A stretch of 64,000 nucleotides of DNA from Ovis canadensis (taxonomy: Eukaryota; Chordata; Mammalia; Artiodactyla; Bovidae). Numbering within the stretch: position 1 is the first letter of the stretch; every line of letters begins with the position of its first letter. Below, one piece after another: positions 9,912-19,900 of the stretch. Location of the stretch: the NCBI RefSeq assembly GCF_042477335.2, contig NC_091247.1:3122501-3186500 (forward strand), given 5' to 3'. The notes beneath the pieces are model-generated. The model saw only the letters and a program-made list of their open reading frames with translations, had not been told where the DNA came from and ran no database searches. Both the position numbers and the translations under genes were made by a program.

Positions 9912-11896
9912 ATGCTGCGGGCGGCGCTGAGCCACGTGCCGATACTGTTGAGCCGCGCGCGGCCCCGCGGGCCCGGCCCGAGGTGGCTATGGGGTCTCCG
10001 GGTCCGCCTGCAGGCCGCGGGGACAAGGCGGGCGTGGGGGTGGGGCTGGCGGCGCTTGAGCTCCGAGCCGGGACCCGGGCCGGCGCACTACCAGCTTGTC
10101 TACACCTGCAAGGTGGGCCCGTGGCGGGGGCGGTGCCGGGGGGGGAGGGGCCCGGGTCCGCATCTGGCGCGCGACGGTGCTGCGGAACGGCGGGGGAGGG
10201 CGGGGCCATCCACAGGGGGCGGGACCTCCCTGAAGGGGTGGGGCTATCATTCGAGGGTGGATCCATCTGGGAGAGGGCGGGGACGCGCGAAGAGGTGGGG
10301 CTACCAGTGGGGGCGGATCCTTCCGGAGGTAGGGCTAAGCTGGGGCGGGGCCTTCCAGGAGGGTGCGACTACCAGTGGGGGCGGATCCCTCCGGAGGTGG
10401 GGCCAGGCTGGGGCGGGGCCTTCCGGGAGAGGTGGGGCTATCACGGGTGACAGATCCTTCCGGAGGTGGAGCTAAGCCTTCCGGGAGGGGCGGGGCTATC
10501 CGTCCTGGGAGGGGCGGGGCTATCCGTCCTGGGAGGGGCGGGGCTATCCGTCCTGGGAGGGGCGGGGCTATCCGTCCTGGGAGGGGCGGGGCTATCCGTC
10601 CTGGGAGGGGCGGGGCTATCCGTCCTGGGAGGGGCGGGGCTATCCGTCCTGGGAGGGGCGGGGCTATCCGTCCTGGGAGGGGCGGGGCTATCCGTCCTGG
10701 GAGGGGCGGGGCTATCCGTCCTGGGAGGGGCGGGGCTATCCGTCCTGGGAGGGGCGGAGCTATCCGTCCTGGGAGGGGCGGGGCTATCCGTCCTGGGAGG
10801 GGCGGGGCCGTGTGGAGGGCCTCACTTTGGAGTCTCCCCAAGGTCTGTGGGACCAGGTCCTCGAAGCGCATCTCCAAGCTCGCTTATCACCAGGGTGTGG
10901 TCATTGTGACCTGCCCCGGCTGCCAGAACCATCACATCATCGCCGACAACCTGGGCTGGTTCTCGGACCTGGATGGGAAGAGGTGAGGCCTGCCTGGGCA
11001 GGGCTGAGGACAGAGGCCTGTATCCCAGGGCTAGCCTGGTCCCTCCTGAGTCTGCGGCCCCACCCACCGTCCCTGGGGCACCGCCCTTCTAATGAAGATT
11101 ACAGAGCCTATCTCTATAGCCCAGCTTCCTTGTCAAGAAATGCATCGTTGAGCTTGAAATTCAGATGAACCATGATAACTTTTTGGTGGAAGTATGCCCC
11201 AAGTATGCGATTTTCTGCCCTAGGCCATCCCCCCTTGGTCCTGCTTCACTGCCTGGCCTCTGCTCTCAGTACTAGCCTCAGGGGCAGCAGGACCTGGTGA
11301 CATGTCAGCCACCCCCCACCCCGTCCCCAACAGGAGGGATCAGACTATGTTGACAGCTTACCTTTTGCTTTGTGGTTCCTTCCTTCAGCCTACAAGGCGC
11401 TCCTTCCTAAGTATCTGCTATGGGGCCCGGGTCCTAGCATGCACCTTTCTGTCCTCTCTGAGGCTGGGGCAGGTGTGAGCTAGTGTGGTTGGGGGCTCTG
11501 GTCCTGCAGCGTCAGCCACGCCCCCTCGTGGAGGCAGTGTTCAGTGAGGGGCGGTGTTCAGTGAGGGGCGGCGCACAGTGAGGGATGGTGTTCAGGGGGC
11601 TCCTGACTGGGTGGACCTGGTGCCACACCAGTCTAGGACCCACACACTTGAGCTTGGCCTGGGGTGCCCTCGAGGGTCCAAGATGCAAAATGGCCAGGAA
11701 GCGTCACAGCACCTCTCTCTTTCTCAGGAATATTGAAGAAATCCTGGCAGCCAGAGGGGAGAAGGTACGCCGAGTGGCTGGCGAGGGGGCCCTGGAGCTC
11801 CTTTTAGAGGCTGCGGGGCCCCCCAGATCCACCACTGCTGCGGAAGGGGCTGAGGACCAGGATCCCACCCAGCCCTGCAAGACGGAGGCTAGCTGA
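9912..11896 (+). CDS. DNLZ: DNLZ, mitochondrial DNL-type zinc finger (Hep1/Zim17 family)
   Basis: DNLZ keeps the mitochondrial Hsp70 (HSPA9) soluble and active in the matrix. Exons: 9912-10112, 10843-10982 and 11728-11896, with consensus borders and consistent phases, coding for 169 residues. The N-terminus ([20 protein letters not shown]) is rich in Arg and hydrophobic residues without acidic ones, as expected of a mitochondrial presequence. The zinc finger uses Cys66/Cys69 (TCKVCG, split by intron 1) and Cys91/Cys94 (TCPGC), followed by [20 protein letters not shown], the family signature. Intron 1 carries a 24-bp GC-box minisatellite. The gene lies in tandem after CARD9 and converges with GPSM1. 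Confidence 0.96.
10190..10477 (+). repeat. Degenerate GC-rich tandem repeat in DNLZ intron 1
   Basis: Variants of a GGGGCGGGGCCTTCCGGGAG / GGATCCTTCCGGAGGTGGGG pattern recur with irregular spacing just before the regular 24-bp array. They look like older, diverged relatives of the array that follows. Confidence 0.7.
10478..10808 (+). repeat. 24-bp minisatellite, about 13 copies, in DNLZ intron 1
   Basis: Units with the phrase CTATCCGTCCT followed by GGGAGGGGCGGGG start at 10501 and recur every 24 bases up to 10789. Nearly all copies are identical; the one after 10741 reads GGAGC for GGGGC. Each unit carries a GC box (GGGGCGGGGC). The uniformity points to recent expansion or homogenisation. 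The array ends 34 bases before the exon 2 acceptor (10842). Both strands are open in several frames only because 24 is a multiple of 3. Confidence 0.95.
11536..11600 (+). repeat. Short tandem repeat in DNLZ intron 2
   Basis: Three imperfect ~20-bp units built on GTGTTCAGTGAGGGGCGG. Minor low-complexity feature; the rest of this 745-bp intron shows nothing I can name. Confidence 0.6.
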
Positions 11897-11962
11897 CCCG
11901 TCTTCTGCCTTGGAGAAGGGTGCTCCAGCCCTGGGCCGCTCTGGACGCGCCTGTTTTCTATC

Positions 11963-11968
11963 AATAAA
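11963..11968 (+). terminator. DNLZ: DNLZ poly(A) signal
   Basis: AATAAA lies 67 bases after the DNLZ stop codon (TGA, 11894-11896), so the 3' UTR is short. Confidence 0.85.
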
Positions 11969-12147
11969 CAGACTTCACTGCAGACGCTGGGACCTGGGGT
12001 TCTCCTGTCATCCCTGCCTCTGCAGTCAGAGTGAGTCACAAGCACGCCCTCCAGGCTGTGCACTGGGGCCTTCTGCGGCTGGAGGCTGCATCTGAGTGGG
12101 GAGGGGCTGGATGTTGCAGTTTGAGCCCTTCCCCTCCCCGCCACAGG

Positions 12148-12245
12148 GCTGTGGCTGTGTGGCCTTGGGCAGGTCGCTTTGTCTCTCTGAGCCTCTGTCT
12201 TCCTGTCTTCTGGTGAAGATGCTCACAGTGCCACCTTGTCAGGAG
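12148..12245 (+). repeat. MIR SINE fragment
   Basis: Reads TGTGTGGCCTTGGGCAGGTC, then CTCTCTGAGCCTCTGTCTTCC. This is close to the well-known MIR core (TGTGTGACCTTGGGCAAGT... CTCTGTGCCTCAGTTTCC) in forward orientation. Confidence 0.75.
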
Positions 12246-13530
12246 TTACAGACAGAAAGATGGGACTCAGGCACAGGGTGGCTCAGCCTTGCCCCAAATG
12301 TCAGGCCCCGACTTTGATGGCCAGTCAGCCGCTGTTCTTGCTGAGGGGCGAAAGCCCCACGGTGGGTCCTGCCCCTCTGGCCACGCACAAGAAGGCCCCA
12401 CACGTCCTGTGCCGCCTGGACGCATCTGTGAGCTGGTGCCAACGTCGGCCTTGACCCTTGGCCATCAGCCAAAGTCAGCCAACCAGGCTGCTCACCGTGC
12501 TGCAGATGAGCCGGGCAGCTGCAGTGGCGAGCGGTATGGGGGCTGGGGCTGCCGTGTGCGTGTCCCCCACCCCCAGGCTGTGCAATTTGTCTCCCAGCCT
12601 AGCTTGACTACCTTCTCAGGATGTTCGTGTGTTTATGAAAGCGTGTTTATTTCCAGAAGTGTTCTGGGCTGTGTGACCTTCAGCATTAATCACCAGTCAC
12701 AGTCTTGCAGGATCCGAGCTCCTGACAGCCGCCCCCATGGGCACGGGCCTGGGCATTGTTCTCTGGGAGCTGGCAGCCCGTGCTCTGCCTTGATTACCCG
12801 CCCCGTCCTTCCCGTGGCTAACAACCCCCTATTATCCCGCCCAGAACCTCCTGTGACATTTGCAGAGTCAGTCCTGGAGGCTGAGCCAGCCCCCAGGCCT
12901 GCTTCTCCACGAACGCCCTGAGGGACCTCTGGCCTTGGAGCAGCAGCGTGAGGGCAGGACTTCGCTGCCCGCGGAGGGTTGGGGGCCGGTCTGGGGAGGC
13001 CCAGGGAGCCGACTGGACTGTGAGAGCGCAGAGCAGACCCCACGAGTGCCCCCAGCGCAGACCTTCCTTTCCTGGGCGGTTTGGACACGTTTACTCGCCA
13101 TGTCCTTTCCTGTCTGTCTTCCAACCCTGAGCTCGTCGGTCTGAGCCTGGAGGGCAGGTCAGGTCCTGGGGACAGTAGGGCGAGTGTACCCAGGGCAGGC
13201 TCCAGACAACTCGGGGTGGCCCCCGCGCCCAGAGCCACTGAAAGCCTCCGCACTGGCGGGGCAAGCGTGTTGGTCCTGTCTCACTGTGCTTCCCCCTGGA
13301 AACCCCAGAAAAGGCCCCTGCCCTTTTCCTCCCCCTGCCTCCTGACTGACCCCGGCACCCCCCGCTCCCGGGTTGCCTGTGAGGTCAGTGGCTCCGAGCG
13401 GCCTTGTCCCCGGTCGCTGGCCTCCCCACAGTCTGGCCACTGCCACCCTGCTGCCCCTTCGAAAGGCGCCTGGCTCTCCTCCCCCCCTCACCCCAGGCCA
13501 GGACCCTCTCCAAAGCCTCAGTTAGGTCTC

Positions 13531-13578
13531 CCGTCTTGGCAGGCCGATTCTGTACCAGCTGAGCCACCAGGGAAGCCC
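13531..13578 (-). repeat. Bov-tA SINE fragment (tRNA-like head)
   Basis: Contains CCGATTCTGTACCAGCTGAG, then CCACCAGGGAAGCCC. This is the reverse complement of the Bov-tA 5' head seen complete at 63193-63402. Only about 48 bases remain. Confidence 0.75.
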
Positions 13579-15702
13579 CAGAGCGTCACACTAGGGAGTC
13601 GAGTGTCTGGCCAACCTCGGGTGGTCCTGTAATCCTCCAGGTGTGGTCTGGATGTAGAAAGCCTCTGAGGACAGCTGGCTTGGGAATGCTGGCTTCCAGG
13701 CCGTCAGACAACTTCTTCCTGCAGGACTGCCCAGAGCCTTTAGCATCCTGACCTGGCTGGGAGCCGCTGAGACTCGGTGCCCCTGTGTTCCTGCCAGCTG
13801 AGTGCCAGGCTTCCTGGGCGCTGAGAATTCTCTGGGAGTTGGGGAGGGCTCGCTTTTCCCCGTGGGGGCCTCTCTCCCTCCCTCTCCCTGCCTTTTCTCC
13901 TCCATCAGAGCGTTCTGACCCCACCCTGCAGGCTCTGCCCACACTTTCCCCTCCAGCCCGGTTCCTCCTAGCCGTCTCCAGCCTCCCCACCCCCTGTGGG
14001 TGCCCCCCTCGCTGTCTGGCCTGCTGTGGCCAGCATTGGGGGCCAGGGAGCAGCGGGTCATTGAGCTGAGGGGAGAGGCCTCTCGTGCCCGCTCCCCTGT
14101 CCCCAGGCTGGTTTCCTCAGTGGCGCCTTCCCAGGCCGCTTCGCCGGGCTGGCCGCCGCGGTGGGGGGGCGTGGCATCAGGTCTGCTGATCTCCCTTGCT
14201 CTGAGGTGGCCGTCGGGTGTCAGGCAGGCGGGCCACAGCTCTGCGGGCTGCTGGAGCCTGCCTGGGAGCAGTCAAGATGGGGCCGCAGCACCTGGCAGGC
14301 TGGCTGGTGCCCCCGAGGCTCGGCTGGGCACTGTACTGCTGGCGTCCGTGGCTGGAGTGCTTTGGTGAGTGGGCAGTCTGACTGGGCCCACCTGCCCGTC
14401 TGCCCACCATGCAGGTGGGCACTGGGGTGGCTGCACCAGGCTGGCGCCACCTGGTGGTCTGGGGCCCTGTTCTGGGGTAGGGCCTCCTGCTGGTGCCCTC
14501 TGATGCTGCTGCTGCACACTGAGCCACCGAGCGGGTGGCTGGGCAGGCCTGCTGCTGTGGCTGTGCCCGTGGAGAGAGGGTTCCTCTCTCCGTGAGGCTG
14601 GAGTGCAGGACTGTCCTATCCCAGCTCCCTCCTCCTGTAGTCCTGGCACCCACGGCTTCGGATGCGGCCAGACGGATGGACGCTGTGCCAGGGCCCTGCT
14701 GGTGCCCCTCTGAGTGCTGGGCTCCAGTGCCCGGGGGTCTGGTGAGCCCCACTCCCGCGAGGCCTCCTGGACGCAGCCTGGGACCCCTTGGGCTCCCCTG
14801 CCCCCGGGGGACCCCATCGCTGGAGCACTGTCAGGACCCCTGGGGCAGGGGGTGCCCTGCGTTCCAGGCGGCTCTGCCTGTCCCAGAGGGCTCCTCTGGG
14901 CAGAAGCCTCCTGTTGCTCCCGGCCTCCTGCTCAACCCCCCGGGGGGCCCTCGGCCTTGGCCTAGTAGACCCCCGCCCTGGCTCTGGGAACACTTTCTCC
15001 CTCTGAACGCCAGAGGAGCCCACGTGTTTATCTCCCAGGCAAGGTCCCGGAGTAGACCAAGGTCTCAGCCGGGGGAGTGGGCTCTAGTCAGCCTGGCCTG
15101 AGGCCTGGGTGCTGAAGGCTCCAGAACACCACGTCTGTGGCCAAGACTTAGGGCCCAGAGATGCAGGCAGGGAGCCAGGCGGGTCCCCGTTTCCATCTGC
15201 CCTTGGTCAGCACCCCTTCCTGCAAGTGGGGAGGTGGTGGGGCTCCCAGCAGGGTGCTGGGCCAAGGCCGGGGGTGCAGCACACACCCCGACCGCCTGCC
15301 ACGCTGTCCCCAAGACCTCTCCCCGTCCCCTGGTGGCACAGAAGCCCCAGGGCTTCACCGTGTGGACCCACCAGACCGTCTGGTCAAAATGGCCTCCTGG
15401 AATGAAGCCTTCCGGGCAGGGCCCGGGCTGGCTCAGCCCAGGAGAGGCCCGGAGACACCTGGGCTCCAACCCCAGCGTCCTCGCCAGCCGTGTGTCCCTG
15501 GGGCTGCCGCTTCACCCCCCGAGCCCTGGCCCCTCAGTGATGGGCACAACAGGGACAGAACCCATGGCAGGGGTGGACGGGAGGAGGGGCAGCCTGGGTG
15601 GGCCGGTTGGCTGACCCGGGTGAGGCCGCCACTGGGCCCCCAGGAGGACAGAGACCCTCACCAGCTCTCATCCCGACACAGATGACATCCACTTGGCAGA
15701 CT

Positions 15703-15708
15703 TTTATT
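15703..15708 (-). terminator. GPSM1: GPSM1 poly(A) signal
   Basis: TTTATT on the plus strand is AATAAA on the minus strand. It lies 1.2 kb after the GPSM1 stop codon and is the first canonical signal downstream in the direction of transcription that I noted. Confidence 0.65.
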
Positions 15709-16905
15709 TTTTCAGGAAAAACAAGAACAAATGTACCTCTTGGGCTGGAAAGGACCCACTGACAACATGGCAAACACGTGTGAGCAATAAATACACATCG
15801 CCCTCAGGCACGAGGCTGGTCGAGCCCTGCCCCCCGGCCCCACGCCCACCACCCCACCTCACCGGAGGCCCCCGAGCTCCCCAGGCTGTACAGAGGGGCA
15901 GGGGTGCAGTGGCCTCCTTGCACTTGCCGAGCAGGACCCTGGGGCTGGGCAGAGTGCCACCCAAGAGGAGGGGCCCCCTTGTGCCTGTGATGGTGGCGGT
16001 CTCCCAAGGGGCCTGTCTTCTGCCCGACCCCTAGGGCGGCTCACCCCGCAGGAGAAGGGGGTGATGTCATTCGCCCCGCGGGGTGGGGGGGCTGGCTGCT
16101 CCACCCGCCCTGCTGATGGCCAGTGGGGTGGACCTTTGCCAGCTGGTATGCCCAGAACCAGGCCGGCTCAGTTCCTGGGCTCCTGGGCTTGGAGTTGAGG
16201 AAGGTGGCAGGCCTCCCAACCCTGTGGGCTCATGACGACATGCCTGGTGGGGCCCAGAGACCCTCGTTGGGGGGGCATTGCCCTCTCAGGCTGCAGGCTT
16301 GCCAAGTCTCCGTGTGTCCTCGTCCTCCAGCCCCGGCAGGAAGCGGGACAGGGCCTGGGAGGGGCCCTCCCAGGGGTGAGGCTGAGTTGGGGCGGGCACG
16401 CCTGTGCTCAGCACACCGGGGCCAGCTTCCGGAGAACAGAAATGCCCGTCACTGGTGGCCCCAGAGAGGAGGCTTCAGAGACGCCTCTGGGGGTGGGGGG
16501 GGGGGGGTGGGCAGCGGGGCTTCACATTTGGCCGGGCAGTGGGCAGGGAGAGAGTGGAGAGGATCCAGACAGCACCTGGGCTTCGGAGCCGACATGCTGA
16601 AGGCCGGCCTGGGGCAGGGCGAGGGCGAGGGCAGGGCTGCGGGAAGCCACGTACCGCATGGGGAGGGCGCAGGACAGGAGCGAGCCCCGGCCTGAGCCTG
16701 CTGCCCTGGGAGGGGGCGCAGAGGGGGCTGGGTGCCCGGCGTCCGGCGCAGTGGGCGGGGCCGCATGGCTCAGAGCCTGCCCTCAGCCGCAGCCTAGGGA
16801 GGCTTCTTGGTGGGGAGGGGGCCGTGAGCATCCTGTTGGTGAGCACACCCCACCCCAGCCCCGTCCAGGACTGGGGGGTGGGGGGCAGGCCTGGCTGCGG
16901 GCGCC
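15709..16905 (-). other. GPSM1: GPSM1 3' UTR
   Basis: Between the GPSM1 stop codon (minus strand, 16906-16908) and the likely poly(A) signal. GC-rich, with a long G-run at 16491-16508 (C-run in the mRNA). No microRNA site or RNA structure could be judged by eye. Confidence 0.55.
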
Positions 16906-19900
16906 TTAGCTGGCACCGGGCTGGCACTGCTGCCGGGACTCCGGGGGCCCGCCCACCTCCTGCTCCGGGCTCCCGGCGAGGTCCACCCGCTGCTCATCCA
17001 TCCGCTTGGCCTGGACCCTCTGGATGAGGCTGAAGAAGTCCTCGTCGGGCATGGTGGGGCCGCGGGGTGGCACATCGGGGGGCGGGCAGCGCTGGTCATC
17101 GATTCTGGAGGACTGGGCAGATATAGACACGCAGGTTGGCGCCTCCTGTCCCCAGCCTTCGGGGCCCCGGCCCAGGGCTCAGGCACCTCAGGGACCACTC
17201 CGAGCAGGGGCCGCCATCCGGTGGCAGTGCCCGCTCAAGCCTGAGAGCCGCTCGGGCCACCTTGGGCCTCCCTGGGCATCAGCTCCAGAGGCAGACCTGG
17301 GAGCCAGGACCCAGAACGGCCCTTGCAGGGAGCCTCAGGGTGTGGCAGGGCTGGACATGGGGCTGTGCAGGCAGCCTCCCAGGTTTGCTCCTGAGGCCCC
17401 CAGGCCTGGGGTGTTCTCGAGCCACAGGGACAGGGTAGGGCAGCACGGAGCTCCCCAGGGCCCCGTGGAGTCAGGGGGCCCAGGGGGCAGCAGGGCTTCT
17501 CTGCAGGGTCTGGCGCAGAAGGGCTGGGAGCCGGTGCAGTCCCCGGAGCGCACGTGCATGTGGGCGGGGGGCTCGGGGGTTCTCGGAAGGGGCTGGTTTG
17601 GAGGCTCCGCGGACTCGCCCAGGGCGGCGCTGTCCTCTCCTCTGTGGGATTGAATGTCACATCTGGAAACTCCCCAGCTTCCTGCATGGGTGGGGCGGAC
17701 GGGCGCTGGGGCTGCCCCCTCCCCATCCACTTCCCTGGGGGTTGCCAAACCCCTGCCTGGAGCCGTGGGTGGCCGGACCCCTCATGTCCTCCGCACTCAG
17801 GCACAGCCTGGTCCTCAGTTTTCTCCATCCAGAGGTGGATGGCTGGTGGGGTACCCCAGGCCACAACCCCGGGGGCCCGGTGATTCCCTCCAGCTCGACT
17901 CCTGAGCCCTTGGTGACCTTCTCAGGGGGCCCAGGAAGGGCCCACAGGGCTGAGCACCCACGGGCACCTGGTAACACTGGCTGAGCCAGCCAGGGGGGGC
18001 TGCTCCCTCAAAACACCCTGAGACAGAGGGACCAGGGCCCCAGCCAGGAGGGGGCCTGGGCTAACCCCGGCAGGGGGCACAGATGGGGCGGGGGCAGACC
18101 CCGGCTGCAGGCCCACCTGGCACTTGATGAGCATGTTGAAGAACTCGTCCCCTGGCTCCTGGGGGTCCCCATCACCACGCAGGTGGCCCAGGTTGTTGTG
18201 GGTGATGCGCAGGCCGGGCAGGCTGCCCACACTGGCACGCTGGTCATCCAGCCGGCGGCTCTGGGAGCTGGCGATGAGGTCAAAGAACTCCTCGGTCTGT
18301 GGGGAGGCCGTCAGCGAGGGCTGGGCTGCAGGGCGCCAGAGGTCAGGCTAGGGAGGCAGGGACCCCGCCCAGGGGCCCCCGAGAGCGCCTCTGCCAACCC
18401 CAGACCCCGGCTGCTCTCAGTCAGCTCTGCCAGGGCCCCCCCAGGGAGGGGAAACCGCAAAGCCCAGCCTCCCACGCCCACTCCCTACACGACCCGGCGA
18501 GTTCCAGGGGACGGGAGGATGACAGGTTTCAAAGGACTGCAGCCTGGGGCTCCCGGTGACATGGGGCGCTTTGCAGCTGGCCTGCCCCGCCCTCGGAGCC
18601 TGCAGCAGGGTGGGGGCCGACTCACCGACCCGACCCTCCAGGGTGGGGGTGGCTGTGGCTTCGGCGGCCGCGGGCTGGCCGTCCTCCAGGGGGCAGCGCT
18701 GGTCGTCCATGCGGCTGCTCTGGAACTTGCTCAGCAGGTCGAAGAAACACTCCTCGTCGGAGGACGGGGCCCGGGGGATGCTCTGCGGGCCGGGCGGGCA
18801 GTCAGCGTTGGCTCCAGGCCAGCCACAGGGTGGTCCTGCCGTCCCGCGTGGACCCCCGGACACGGCCGGGGGGCTGCTCGACTCGGACCAAGGTCCGGAC
18901 CCTCCTCTCTTGCCCGCCCCGTGCCCCCAGCACCGTTCTCCCCCACCTCTCCCCTCCCTCAGCCGCCGCTCCGTCTGGGTCTCCCTCAGCCTCCCCAGAC
19001 GCGACATTGGTGTGCCTCCCCGCACTGGCGGTCACTGCCACCTGCCAGCAGCCTCCCTGTGCCCCAGGCCCCCTCAGGCACTCATGTCTGTCCCCTGCAG
19101 TGAGCGCCACCTGTGCCTGTGTGCCTCTGGAGCCCTGGCGCCCAGCCTGGTGCTCACCACTGTCCACTAAACGAACAGACAAGCAAGTGGGTGAGCGACT
19201 AGACCCCTTGGCAGGTAGGGAGCCTTCACGGCCGCTCCACACACTCCAGGTGCCAGGGCCCTGCCAGTGACCCAGGAGGTGCCAGCCCCAAAGGCAAGGA
19301 ACCCGACCTGGAGGAGCTGAGGGCGTGTGTGTTCCACCCCAGCTGCACTCTGGACCCGTTTATAAAATCCCCGATCGGTGGGCATGCCCAGAGGACAGCT
19401 CAGGTGGGGGCCAGGACCCTGGGCTGGGGCTGAGGTCAGGCTAGGGGGGTGGTGCCCTCATCCCTGAGCCCCCTCCTCCGAGCACTGGCCAAGGGGTGCA
19501 TGCAGTGGCCCAGGGTCTGCTCTGGGTTGTTGGGGCAGGGCAAGAGCCGGGATGCCAGGCTGGAGTCCTGGGGGAGATGCCCGCGGTGGGCATCACTGTG
19601 CACCGGTGAGCGCCAACGCTGGGGCGAGAAGGCCCCCTGGTGGGGTCGGGATGGGAGGGCCGGGGCCATGGCTCTGGGCTTGGGGTGGGACGAGATGGAC
19701 AGGCGTGAGACCAGGTCACTGAGGCAGGCTGAGTCCCACCTGGCAGGGGGCCTTGGGCAAGCCCACTTCCACTGGCCTCAGTTTACTCTGTGGAGGGCAT
19801 GTTGGAAATGGAGGACCCCCGGCGCTCTGGACAGCCCATCGCCCGCCCCTCTCACGGGGAGGAAGTTCAGTCCTGGAGCGCAGCCTGCTGAGACCCAGGC

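Larger units (their letters stand above)
11985..15690. other. Convergent gap between DNLZ and GPSM1
   Basis: The 3' ends of DNLZ (plus) and GPSM1 (minus) face each other across about 3.7 kb. I recognise a MIR copy (12148-12245), a Bov-tA scrap (13531-13578) and a MIR-like stretch near 15440-15560. No gene could be supported; the overlapping open frames have no family signature. Confidence 0.6.

Noticed and set aside
10478-10808. CRISPR array
   Set aside because: Units are contiguous with no unique spacers, and the host is a mammal.
10335-10877. Frames encoding repeated GRIAPPLP or GGAGLSVL units
   Set aside because: The 24-bp minisatellite keeps any frame open because its unit is a multiple of three. 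It lies in DNLZ intron 1.
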